DNA of 30,817 nt from Zeimonas sp964481165 (GTDB taxonomy: Bacteria > Pseudomonadota > Gammaproteobacteria > Burkholderiales > Burkholderiaceae_E), in assembly GCA_964481165.1 (NCBI GenBank), contig CAYZYC010000017.1, forward strand, positions 1 through 30,817, given 5' to 3'. This document shows positions 1 through 10,360 of the stretch, in pieces. Numbering within the stretch: position 1 is the stretch's first letter; every line of letters begins with the position of its first letter. Below the pieces are notes generated by a model. That model had not been told where the DNA came from. It searched no databases and worked only from the letters and a program-made list of their open reading frames with translations. The translations under genes and the position numbers were made by a program.

Positions 1-201
1 GCGCGGGCGCGACTCCCCATTCCGGCGGTGCGACGCGTGATTCTCGCCCGAATTCGGCGGCCGGTCGTCGTCGAGCAGGATGCTGTGCGCCGGACCGTCC
101 ATGTCGTCGAACTGCCCGCTGTCCGACATGCGCAGGAAGACGTAGGCGGCTACCGCCACGGCGACGACGCTCAACGGTATCAGCAGGTAGAGGACTTCCA
201 C
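1..201 (-). CDS. ccoS: CcoS, cbb3-type cytochrome oxidase assembly protein (partial, runs off left edge)
   Basis: CcoS is a small single-span inner-membrane protein needed to make active cbb3-type (microaerobic) cytochrome c oxidase. The visible 67 residues begin with a GTG codon (199-201) and read MEVLYLLIPLSVV..., a membrane helix, followed by the family hallmark SGQFDDMDGPAHSILLDDD. No stop is reached before base 1, so the hydrophilic C-terminus is cut by the window edge. The start lies one base past the ccoI stop codon, so the two are almost certainly co-transcribed and translationally coupled. The structural genes ccoNOP would be expected beyond the left edge; this is inference from usual gene order. 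Confidence 0.9.
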   Translation of the reverse strand, partial: MEVLYLLIPLSVVAVAVAAYVFLRMSDSGQFDDMDGPAHSILLDDDRPPNSGENHASHRRNGESRPR

Positions 202-202
202 T

Positions 203-2728
203 TCAGGCTCTCGCGGCTCCCGCGGCGGGCTCGTCGCGCGGTTGCGCGTCCGGATACGCGCCTTCGTCGGCCTGCTGTCGCGCCGCGCGGTGCGCCGGGG
301 TGCGCGGTATCAGGCGCAACGCGTTGATCACGACGAGCATCGAACTCGCGGACATCCCGAGCGCGGCGAGCCACGGAGGCACCCAGCCGATCGCGGCGGC
401 GGGAATCGCGACGGCGTTATAGCACAACGCCCAGCCGAGGTTCTGGCGCACGATCGATCGCGTGCGCAACGCCAGTGCGCGCAGCGCGACCAGCTCGCGC
501 AGCGACGTGCCCAGCAGGACCACGGCAGCGGCGGTGCGCGCCAGCGAACTGGCGTTGCCGACCGCCACCGACACGTCGGCGGCCGCCAGCACCGGCGCAT
601 CGTTGATTCCGTCGCCGACCATCAGCACGCGGCGGCGCGCACGCTGCAGTTCGCGCACGTAGGCGAGCTTGTCGTCCGGTCGCGCGTCGCTGCGCACGTG
701 TCCGATCGCGAGTTCGCGCGCCACCGCGCGCACGCTCGCGCCGCGGTCGCCCGACAGCAGGTGCACGCGCAGGCCGGCAGCCGACAGCGAATCGACGACC
801 GACCGCGCCTCCGCGCGCAGGCCGTCGCGAAACCGCAGGCGGGCGATCGGGCTGCGTTCGTCGACGAGCCAGACCAGCGTGTCGCCGTCGTTGCCGGGCT
901 GCACGGCATCGTCGCCGATCCCGGGGTGCCATTCGGCGACGAAAGCCCGCGCGCCGAGCCGGTAGCGGCGACCGTCGACGATGCCCTCGACTCCGTGGCC
1001 GGGCACGGACCGCGAGGCGGCGAGGGCGTCCGGAGCCATCGGCGGCGCGGCGCGCCGGATCGCATCGGCCAGCGGATGCGCGTGGCCCGACTCGAGCGCC
1101 GCCGCGATCGCCAGCGCCTGCGCAGCCGTGCCGGACGTTTCGTCGAGGCGCTCGACCCCCACGATCTCGGGGCGGCCGCAGGTCAAGGTGCCGGTCTTGT
1201 CGAAGACGACGTCGGTGCAGTCGGCGACGCGCTCGAGCGCATCGGGGCGCCCGATCAGGATCGCGCGCCGGATCGCCGCTCCCGTCGCCGCAGCGAGCGC
1301 CGCCGGAGTTGCCATCGACAACGCGCACGGGCACGAGACGACGAGCACGGCGATCGCGATCGGCGCCGCGCGTGCCGGGTCGACCTGCATCCAGGCGAAC
1401 CACACGACGCCGGCGAGCACGAGCAGCGCCGCGACGAACACGCGCGCCACGCGATCGGTGATGCCGGCGAGCCGCGGCTTGCCGGCCGCGCCGCGCTCGA
1501 TCAGCCGCTCGATCGTCGAGATCGCGCTGTCGGCGCTCGCCCGCAACGCCCGCACGACGACCGGGTTTCCGGCGTTGATCGCGCCGCCGGGGACTTCGTC
1601 GCCGACCGCGCGCGGCACCGGCAACGATTCGCCGGTCAGCAGCGACTGGTCGACGCAGGTGCTGCCTTCGACGACGCACGCGTCGACCGCGATGCGCTCG
1701 CCCGTCGAAACGCGAAGCCGGTCGCCCGGAACGATCCGGGTCGCGGGCACGCGCTCGATCGCGCCGCTGGCCTCGTCGATGCGCTCGGCCGAGTCGGGCG
1801 CCGACGCCGCGACCGCGTCGATCGCACGCCCGGCGCGGCGACGGGCGATCCACTCGAGGTAGCGCGCCGCCAGCAGCAGGCAGACGAACATCGTCACCGA
1901 ATCGAAATAGACCTCTCCCCGGCCCGTGACGGTCGCGTGAACACTCGCGACGAACGCCGCGACCAGCCCGATGACGACCGGGACGTCCATTCCGACGCTG
2001 CGCGCGCGCAGGTCGCGCCACGCGCCGACGAAGAACGGGCTCGCCGAGTACGTCATCACCGGCACCGTCAACGCAAGGCTCGCCCAGCGCATCAGGCTCT
2101 CGTGCGCAGCGTCGATCTCGCCGGGCGCAGCCACGTACGCCGGGAACGCGTACATCATCACCTGCATCATCGCGAGTCCGGCGACGAACAGGCGGCGGAA
2201 CAACGCCTTGCTCGTGCGCTGGATCTGCGCCTCGCGCTCGCGTGCGTCGAACGGCTGCGCGCGGTATCCGAGGCGCCCGATCGCCTCGAGCAACGCCGAA
2301 AGCCGGGTCGCCGCCGGGTCCCAGCGCAGCGTCGCACGCTCGGTCGCGAGGTTCACCGAGACGTCGACGACGCCGCGGCGGCCGCGCAAGCCCTGCTCGA
2401 GCAGCCAGACGCAGGCGCCGCAGCGCAGGCCGTCGACCAGCAGCGTTGCCTCGTGATCGTCGCCGGCACTGCGCACGAAGCGCGCCTGCACCTGCTCGTC
2501 GTCCCAGATGCGCAGCTGCGCCAGCTCGGGCGGCACGACCGCGGCGCCGGCGGCCGGCGCGCTGCGCGTGCGGTAGTAATCGTGCAGTCCGGACGCGACG
2601 ATGGCGTCGGCGACCGCGCGGCAGCCGGCGCAGCACATCTCGCGCTCGGTACCGTCGACCGTCGTTCGCCAGCGACCCGGCTCGTCGACCGGTTCGCCGC
2701 AGTGGAAACAGGCGGTCGTCGGGCGCAT
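203..2728 (-). CDS. ccoI: CcoI/FixI-type copper-translocating P1B ATPase
   Basis: Predicted 841-residue heavy-metal P-type ATPase that moves copper across the inner membrane for cbb3 oxidase assembly. The N-terminus has a Cys cluster (C7, C10, C32, C33, C36), then an HMA domain with GLRCGACVWLL (C103, C106). The core shows the membrane metal site CPC (466-468), the phosphorylation loop DKTGTLT (D510) and the hinge motif GDGINDAP. The CcoI/FixI assignment over CopA rests on the extra N-terminal Cys cluster and on ccoS immediately downstream. The ATG at 2726-2728 shares one base with the stop of the upstream SafE-like gene, which fixes the start. The same frame stays open upstream to about 4063, but that extension is antisense to mtnA and is not coding. 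Confidence 0.95.
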   Translation of the reverse strand: MRPTTACFHCGEPVDEPGRWRTTVDGTEREMCCAGCRAVADAIVASGLHDYYRTRSAPAAGAAVVPPELAQLRIWDDEQVQARFVRSAGDDHEATLLVDGLRCGACVWLLEQGLRGRRGVVDVSVNLATERATLRWDPAATRLSALLEAIGRLGYRAQPFDAREREAQIQRTSKALFRRLFVAGLAMMQVMMYAFPAYVAAPGEIDAAHESLMRWASLALTVPVMTYSASPFFVGAWRDLRARSVGMDVPVVIGLVAAFVASVHATVTGRGEVYFDSVTMFVCLLLAARYLEWIARRRAGRAIDAVAASAPDSAERIDEASGAIERVPATRIVPGDRLRVSTGERIAVDACVVEGSTCVDQSLLTGESLPVPRAVGDEVPGGAINAGNPVVVRALRASADSAISTIERLIERGAAGKPRLAGITDRVARVFVAALLVLAGVVWFAWMQVDPARAAPIAIAVLVVSCPCALSMATPAALAAATGAAIRRAILIGRPDALERVADCTDVVFDKTGTLTCGRPEIVGVERLDETSGTAAQALAIAAALESGHAHPLADAIRRAAPPMAPDALAASRSVPGHGVEGIVDGRRYRLGARAFVAEWHPGIGDDAVQPGNDGDTLVWLVDERSPIARLRFRDGLRAEARSVVDSLSAAGLRVHLLSGDRGASVRAVARELAIGHVRSDARPDDKLAYVRELQRARRRVLMVGDGINDAPVLAAADVSVAVGNASSLARTAAAVVLLGTSLRELVALRALALRTRSIVRQNLGWALCYNAVAIPAAAIGWVPPWLAALGMSASSMLVVINALRLIPRTPAHRAARQQADEGAYPDAQPRDEPAAGAARA

Positions 2729-3483
2729 CAGCGAATCCAGGAGAGGCACGCGTCGACGAAGCCGTGCAGGTGCGCGAGCGGGTCGATGCGCATCAGCCCG
2801 GCGATTCCGAAGAGCACGATGACGACACCGGCAACGGCGCGCGCGCGCCGGTCGGCGAGCCATCGCGACGCGCGTTGTGCGGCAAGGCCCAGCGCGAGCA
2901 GGTTCGGCAGCGTTCCGGCGCCGAACGCGAGCATCAGCAGCGCTCCGTTCGCGGCGCTGCCCGAAACCAGCGCCGCAACGAGCACGCCGTAGACCATCCC
3001 GCACGGCACCCAGCCCCAGGCTGCACCGGCTGCAAGCGCTCCGGGCACGCTCGTGGCGCCGAGCAGCCGGCTCGCCAGCGGAGCGATGCGTCGCCAGACG
3101 GCCGTGCCGAAGCGCTCGAGAACGCGCAGCCGGCGCAGTCCCTGGACGCCGATGAGCGCAATTCCGAGCACGATAAGGACGAGATTGACGGCGATGAACG
3201 CAATTTGCTGTATGGGCAACACCCGGGCGGCGAGCCATGCCGTCGAGCCAATGGCGCCTGCGAGCGCGCCGGCCACTGTGTAGCTTCCGATTCGACCGGC
3301 GTTGTAGGCGAACTGCAATGCAACGCCGGATCGCCAGGAAGCGACGGCAGCGCCGTCGTCCTGCACTTGCACCGCGATGCGATGGCGCGATCCGAGCAGC
3401 GCGACGATTCCGCCGCACATGGACGCGCAATGCACTCCACCGAACAGGCCGAGCAGGAACGCCGACATCCACGATGCGGTCAT
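2728..3483 (-). CDS. SafE/TauE-like (UreH-type) membrane protein, probable metal or sulfur transporter of the cbb3 assembly group
   Basis: A 251-residue polytopic membrane protein of the 'sulfite exporter TauE/SafE' family, of the short UreH-like type often found beside ccoI and ccoS. The first helix carries GLFGGVHCASMCGGI, with H18, C19, M22 and C23 closely spaced, and a later helix has WVPCGM (C161). Such His/Cys/Met sets are compatible with copper handling, but the substrate is not shown by sequence. It is first in a three-gene unit with ccoI and ccoS; its TGA shares one base with the ccoI ATG. The start at 3481-3483 is the first ATG before the signature helix. I saw no FNR-type dyad in the 83 bases upstream. 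Confidence 0.85.
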   Translation of the reverse strand: MTASWMSAFLLGLFGGVHCASMCGGIVALLGSRHRIAVQVQDDGAAVASWRSGVALQFAYNAGRIGSYTVAGALAGAIGSTAWLAARVLPIQQIAFIAVNLVLIVLGIALIGVQGLRRLRVLERFGTAVWRRIAPLASRLLGATSVPGALAAGAAWGWVPCGMVYGVLVAALVSGSAANGALLMLAFGAGTLPNLLALGLAAQRASRWLADRRARAVAGVVIVLFGIAGLMRIDPLAHLHGFVDACLSWIR

Positions 3484-3566
3484 GCGTCCGGGGCCATCGA
3501 TTAGACTGGAACGGTCCGATGCTACAACGCCGCCGCGAAGGCCGCTTGAACGAGGTCAAGGACCCG

Positions 3567-4685
3567 ATGTCGAGGACCCTCTGGAACGCCCGCGACGGCA
3601 CGCTGCTCACCATCGACCAGTCGCTGCTGCCGTTCGAGCGGCGGGAGATCGCGCTGCGCAGCGTCGACGATTGCGTGGATGCGATTCGCGCGATGCGCGT
3701 GCGCGGCGCCCCGCTGATCGGCGCGGTCGGCGCCTGGGGCATGGTGTTCGCGCTCGACGGCGACGCCTCCGACGCCGGCCTGCGCGCTGCGTATTCCCAT
3801 CTGGTCGAAGCGCGTCCGACCGCGGTCAACCTGCGCTGGGCGCTCGACAGGATCGTCCGCCGCGTGGCTCCGGTCGCCCCGGCCGCGCGCCCCGGGCTGG
3901 CGCGCGACGAGGCGACGGCGATCTGCGACGAAGACGTCGAGTGCAACCTGAAGATCGGCGAACACGGCGCGCGCGTGCTGCGCGGCCTGGCCGAGCAACG
4001 CTCGGCGCTGGCCGGCCTGGCGGGTGCGGCATCGGTTCCGCTGAACCTGCTGACGCACTGCAATGCCGGAGCGCTTGCGACGATCGACCACGGGACGGCG
4101 CTCGCGCCGATCTACCGCATGCACGCCGAAGGCATCGCGTTGCACGTGTGGGTCGACGAGACGCGCCCGCGCAACCAGGGATCGGCGATCACCGCGTGGG
4201 AGCTCGGCGAACGCGGCGTACCGCACACGATCCTCACCGACAACGCCGGCGGTCTGCTCATGATGCAGAGCCGGATCGACGCGGTCATCGTCGGCTGCGA
4301 CCGGGTGGCGGCCAACGGAGACGTCGCGAACAAGATCGGAACCTATCTGAAGGCGCTGGCGGCGCACGACAACGGGGTGCCCTTCTACGTCGCGTGCCCG
4401 CTCTCGACGATCGACATCGACACGAAAAACGGCGCTTCGATTCCGATCGAGGAGCGCGACGGGCGCGAGGTCACGCACGTGCGCGGCTGCCTCGACGACG
4501 GCACGCACGCCACGGTGCGCGTGGCGCCGGAAGGGAGCGCGGCGGCCAACCCGGGATTCGACATCACGCCGTCGCGCCTGGTCACTGCGCTGATCACCGA
4601 AGCGGGCGTCTGCGAAGCGTCGTCGTCCGCGATCGCCGCGCTGCTGCGCGCCGCACGCAACGGCGAAGCCGGCGAGGCGCGATGA
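3567..4685 (+). CDS. mtnA: S-methyl-5-thioribose-1-phosphate isomerase (MtnA)
   Basis: Predicted 372-residue cytosolic aldose-ketose isomerase that converts 5-methylthioribose-1-phosphate (or 5-deoxyribose-1-phosphate) to the ribulose-1-phosphate form. Family signatures are RGAPLIG (46-52), THCNAG with catalytic C165, and GCDRVAANGD with D245. AAGGA at 3558-3562 precedes the chosen ATG, and the protein then begins like other MtnA proteins; an in-frame ATG at 3519 would add 16 unconserved residues. The ATGA overlap at 4682-4685 couples it to the class II aldolase. None of mtnP, mtnK, mtnB, mtnC or mtnD is recognisable nearby, so this looks like a shunt pair, not a full methionine salvage operon. 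Confidence 0.95.
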   Translation: MSRTLWNARDGTLLTIDQSLLPFERREIALRSVDDCVDAIRAMRVRGAPLIGAVGAWGMVFALDGDASDAGLRAAYSHLVEARPTAVNLRWALDRIVRRVAPVAPAARPGLARDEATAICDEDVECNLKIGEHGARVLRGLAEQRSALAGLAGAASVPLNLLTHCNAGALATIDHGTALAPIYRMHAEGIALHVWVDETRPRNQGSAITAWELGERGVPHTILTDNAGGLLMMQSRIDAVIVGCDRVAANGDVANKIGTYLKALAAHDNGVPFYVACPLSTIDIDTKNGASIPIEERDGREVTHVRGCLDDGTHATVRVAPEGSAAANPGFDITPSRLVTALITEAGVCEASSSAIAALLRAARNGEAGEAR

Positions 4686-5401
4686 ACCGGCGCACGACCG
4701 CGACCGAGAACGACGCACGCGCAACGATCGTCGAAATCGCCCGACGGATGAACCCGCTCGGCATCAATACCGGCCGCGCAGGCAACGTGTCGATGCGGTG
4801 GCACCGCGGCGGCGAGGCCGGAATGCTCGTCACGCCGAGCGCGATGGCCTACGAGGCGATGGCGATCGACGACATCGTCTGGGTCGCGCTCGCCGCACCG
4901 GCAGACGAGGACCCGGAAGCCGAAGAGCCGGTGCGACGGCACGGCGTGCGTCGTCCTTCGTCGGAGTGGCGGTTGCACCGCGACCTGTATTGCGCGCGCG
5001 AGGAGGCCGGTGCGATCGTCCATGCGCACGCGCCGTTCGCGACGACGCTCGCCTGCCTGCCGCGCATCCACGCCGAAGGAATCCCGGCGTTCCACTACAT
5101 GATCGCGCGCGCCGGTGGAGACGACATCCGTTGCGCGCCGTACGCGACCTTCGGCACGCGCGCGCTGTCGAAGCACGCGCGCGAGGCACTCGAGGGCCGG
5201 CGCGCGTGCCTGCTTGCGCAGCACGGCCTGGTTGCGATCGGCGCCGGTCCCGAGGACGCGCTCGAAACGGCGGTGGAGGTCGAAGCGCTCGCGCGCGTCT
5301 ACTGGCAGGCGCTGCAGGTGGGCGAGCCGGCGCTGCTCGACGCGCAGGCGATGTCCGAGGTGCGGAAGCGCTTCGCGCGCTACCGGCCGGACCCTTCCTG
5401 A
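4682..5401 (+). CDS. Class II aldolase/adducin family protein, FucA/Ald2-like
   Basis: A 239-residue zinc-dependent aldolase. It follows the L-fuculose-1-phosphate aldolase pattern closely: AGNVSMR (33-39), PSSEWRLH with the catalytic acid E95, metal-site HAHAP (H114, H116), CAPYATFGTR, and QHGL (H181). Relative to E. coli FucA it carries an acidic/basic insert at about residues 74-90. Overlap with mtnA suggests the substrate is the MtnA product, 5-methylthioribulose-1-phosphate or 5-deoxyribulose-1-phosphate, cleaved to dihydroxyacetone phosphate and an aldehyde, as described for Ald2 of Rhodospirillum rubrum and the DHAP shunt of pathogenic E. coli. The dehydratase MtnB belongs to the same superfamily and is the main alternative, but the FucA-like motifs favour an aldolase. 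Confidence 0.85.
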   Translation: MNRRTTATENDARATIVEIARRMNPLGINTGRAGNVSMRWHRGGEAGMLVTPSAMAYEAMAIDDIVWVALAAPADEDPEAEEPVRRHGVRRPSSEWRLHRDLYCAREEAGAIVHAHAPFATTLACLPRIHAEGIPAFHYMIARAGGDDIRCAPYATFGTRALSKHAREALEGRRACLLAQHGLVAIGAGPEDALETAVEVEALARVYWQALQVGEPALLDAQAMSEVRKRFARYRPDPS

Positions 5402-5491
5402 GCGCCGCGTTCGCGGCCTGCGGCGGCGGCGCGCTTCAGGTGTTCGTCCGACAGCACCCGCACGTCGGGGTTCGTGCCGCAGCCGTGGCCC

Positions 5492-8455
<2,964 letters not shown>

Positions 8456-8491
8456 GCAGGGTCGGTGCCGGGCGACCGGAAGGCAATCGAC

Positions 8492-8497
8492 TAATAT
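8492..8497 (+). promoter_or_regulatory. AT-rich -10-like hexamer in the uvrA/MFS divergent gap
   Basis: TAATAT is the only AT-rich block in the gap between uvrA and the MFS gene and could serve as a -10 element in either direction; the minus strand reads TATATT at 8493-8498. No convincing -35 hexamer is visible for either orientation. Confidence 0.3.
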
Positions 8498-8613
8498 ACC
8501 CGGTTGCGGACACTGGCCCGATGCACCCTGGTTCCCCCGACACCGTAGCCGGCTCCGATCCGGATGCCGCCTCGCGCGGCGACGCTTCGCTGCCCCGGCG
8601 AGCGGATTCGCAT

Positions 8614-9813
8614 ATGACGCCGCGCGAACTCCGCTCGAGCGTCTCGCTCGCGTCGATCTTCGCGCTGCGAATGCTCGGGCTGTTCCTGATCCTGCCGGTG
8701 TTCGCGGTGCATGCGCGTTCGATTCCCGGCGGCCACGACGCGACGATGATCGGGTTGGCGCTCGGGATCTACGGACTCACGCAGGCGATGCTGCAGATTC
8801 CGTTCGGCCTGGCATCCGACCATTTCGGGCGCAAGCCGGTGATCGTCATCGGACTGCTGCTGTTCGCCGCGGGGAGTTTCGTCGCCGCGGGCGCCTCCGA
8901 CCTGTTCATGACGATCGTCGGGCGCGCGCTGCAGGGCGCCGGCGCGATCTCGGCGGCGGTCACCGCGTTCATCGCCGACAGCACCCGCGACAGCCAGCGC
9001 ACCAAGGCGATGGCGATGGTCGGCGGTTCGATCGGCGTGACCTTCGCGATTTCGCTGGTCGGTGCTCCGTTGCTGTACGAGCGGATCGGGATGGACGGGA
9101 TCTTCGCGTTCACCGGGCTGCTCGCGCTCGGTGCGATCGCCGTCGTGACGCTGGTGACTCCTCCGGCGCCACCGGCACCGCAGGCCGCGTCCGACGGCGT
9201 GTCGCGCACGTCGTTGCGCGAAGTCGCCGTCGAGCCCGACCTGCTGCGGCTGAACTTCGGGATCTTCACGCTGCACGCGGTGCAGATGGCGATGTTCGTC
9301 GTGTTGCCGACCTGGCTCGCCGATCGCGCGGGTCTCGACGTTTCCGAGCACTGGAAGATCTACCTGCCGGTCGTGCTGCTGTCGTTCGTCCTGATGCTGC
9401 CCGCATTGCTGTGGAGCGAGCGGCGCGTCGGGCTGCGCCCGGTGTTCCTTGCGTCGATCGCACTCGTGCTCGGCGCGCAACTCGTCTTCATTGCCGAACC
9501 GGTCGGACTACTGCCTTTTGCCGCCTTGCTGCTGGTGTTCTTCGCGGGGTTCAATGTGCTCGAGGCCAGCCTGCCGTCGCTGGTCTCGCGGCTGGCACCG
9601 TCCGATGCGAAGGGCGCCGCGCTCGGCGTCTACAACACGACGCAGGCTCTGGGGCTGTTCTTCGGCGGCCTGCTGGGAGGCTGGGTGCAGCAGGCGTGGG
9701 GGCGGCCGGCCGTCTTCGTCGCGTGCGCGGTCCTGACCACGCTGTGGCTGCTCGTCGCTTTCGGGCACCGGCGCTGGCCGCGGTCGTCACGCGCGGAGGC
9801 GCCGGCGCCGTGA
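8614..9813 (+). CDS. MFS transporter (YajR-like drug/metabolite exporter)
   Basis: A 399-residue, 12-helix major facilitator protein. The N-terminal half shows SLASIFALRMLGLFLILPVFA, the loop 2-3 motif GLASDHFGRKPVI and GRALQGAGAISAA in helix 5, typical of proton-driven drug-type exporters related to YajR but without its C-terminal soluble domain. The substrate cannot be inferred. I chose the ATG at 8614 because conserved sequence begins there (MTPRELR); an in-frame ATG at 8521 would add 31 residues of low-complexity sequence. It sits between divergent uvrA and downstream ssb, a conserved order in related genomes that does not imply a role in DNA repair. Confidence 0.88.
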   Translation: MTPRELRSSVSLASIFALRMLGLFLILPVFAVHARSIPGGHDATMIGLALGIYGLTQAMLQIPFGLASDHFGRKPVIVIGLLLFAAGSFVAAGASDLFMTIVGRALQGAGAISAAVTAFIADSTRDSQRTKAMAMVGGSIGVTFAISLVGAPLLYERIGMDGIFAFTGLLALGAIAVVTLVTPPAPPAPQAASDGVSRTSLREVAVEPDLLRLNFGIFTLHAVQMAMFVVLPTWLADRAGLDVSEHWKIYLPVVLLSFVLMLPALLWSERRVGLRPVFLASIALVLGAQLVFIAEPVGLLPFAALLLVFFAGFNVLEASLPSLVSRLAPSDAKGAALGVYNTTQALGLFFGGLLGGWVQQAWGRPAVFVACAVLTTLWLLVAFGHRRWPRSSRAEAPAP

Positions 9814-9859
9814 GTCGGCATGACACAATCCGTTCACGCGTAATCGCTCGGAGGGGCAG

Positions 9860-10357
9860 ATGGCTTCGGTCAACAAAGTGATACTGATGGGCAATCTCGG
9901 CCGCGACCCCGAAACGCGCTATGCGCCCAGCGGCAGCGCGATCTGCAACGTGCGCATCGCGACCACGCGCAACTGGAAGGACAAGGCCTCGGGCGAGAAG
10001 CGCGAGGAAACCGAGTGGCACAGCGTCGTCTTCTACGACCGGCTCGCCGAGATCGCCGGCGAATACCTGAAGAAGGGGCGCCCGGTCTACGTCGAGGGCC
10101 GGCTGAAGACGCGCAAGTGGCAGGACAAGGAAGGCCAGGACCGCTACACCACCGAGATCATCGCTACCGAGATGCAGTTGCTCGGTTCGCGTGACGGCGG
10201 CGGCGGCGACGGCGGCGGGCGCAGCGACGGAGGCGGTTATTCGCGCGAACGCGAGCCCGCCGGCGCCGGCGGCGGTCGTGCGGGGCCGGCGTCCGGTGGA
10301 TCCGCGCAGCCTCCCAAGACCGACTTCGACGACATGGACGACGACATTCCGTTCTAG
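9860..10357 (+). CDS. ssb: Single-stranded DNA-binding protein SSB
   Basis: A 165-residue SSB that coats single-stranded DNA and recruits replication and repair proteins. Residues 1-110 form the OB-fold (MASVNKVILMGNLGRDPETRY, WHSVVFYDRLAEIAGEYLKKG, VEGRLKTRKWQDKEG). A Gly/Arg-rich flexible linker follows to about residue 150, then the acidic interaction tip DDMDDDIPF. A strong ribosome-binding site, GGAGGGG at 9849-9855, precedes the ATG. A CACAAT hexamer at 9824-9829 could be a -10 element. Its stop lies three bases from the stop of the converging PaaK-like gene, leaving almost no room for a terminator; a near-palindromic CTAGGCCCTAG bridges the two stops. Confidence 0.98.
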   Translation: MASVNKVILMGNLGRDPETRYAPSGSAICNVRIATTRNWKDKASGEKREETEWHSVVFYDRLAEIAGEYLKKGRPVYVEGRLKTRKWQDKEGQDRYTTEIIATEMQLLGSRDGGGGDGGGRSDGGGYSREREPAGAGGGRAGPASGGSAQPPKTDFDDMDDDIPF

Positions 10358-10360
10358 GCC

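Noticed and set aside
242..2992. Plus-strand open frame of about 916 codons opposite ccoI
   Set aside because: Translation is Arg/Asp/His-rich with no family motif, and it lies exactly antisense to a well-supported P-type ATPase. It is a GC-driven shadow.
3502..3527. Promoter-like hexamers (TAGACT plus strand; TTGTAG and TCTAAT minus strand) between the SafE-like gene and mtnA
   Set aside because: The minus-strand pair is only 14 bases apart and the plus-strand hexamer has no -35 partner, so I could not support a promoter.
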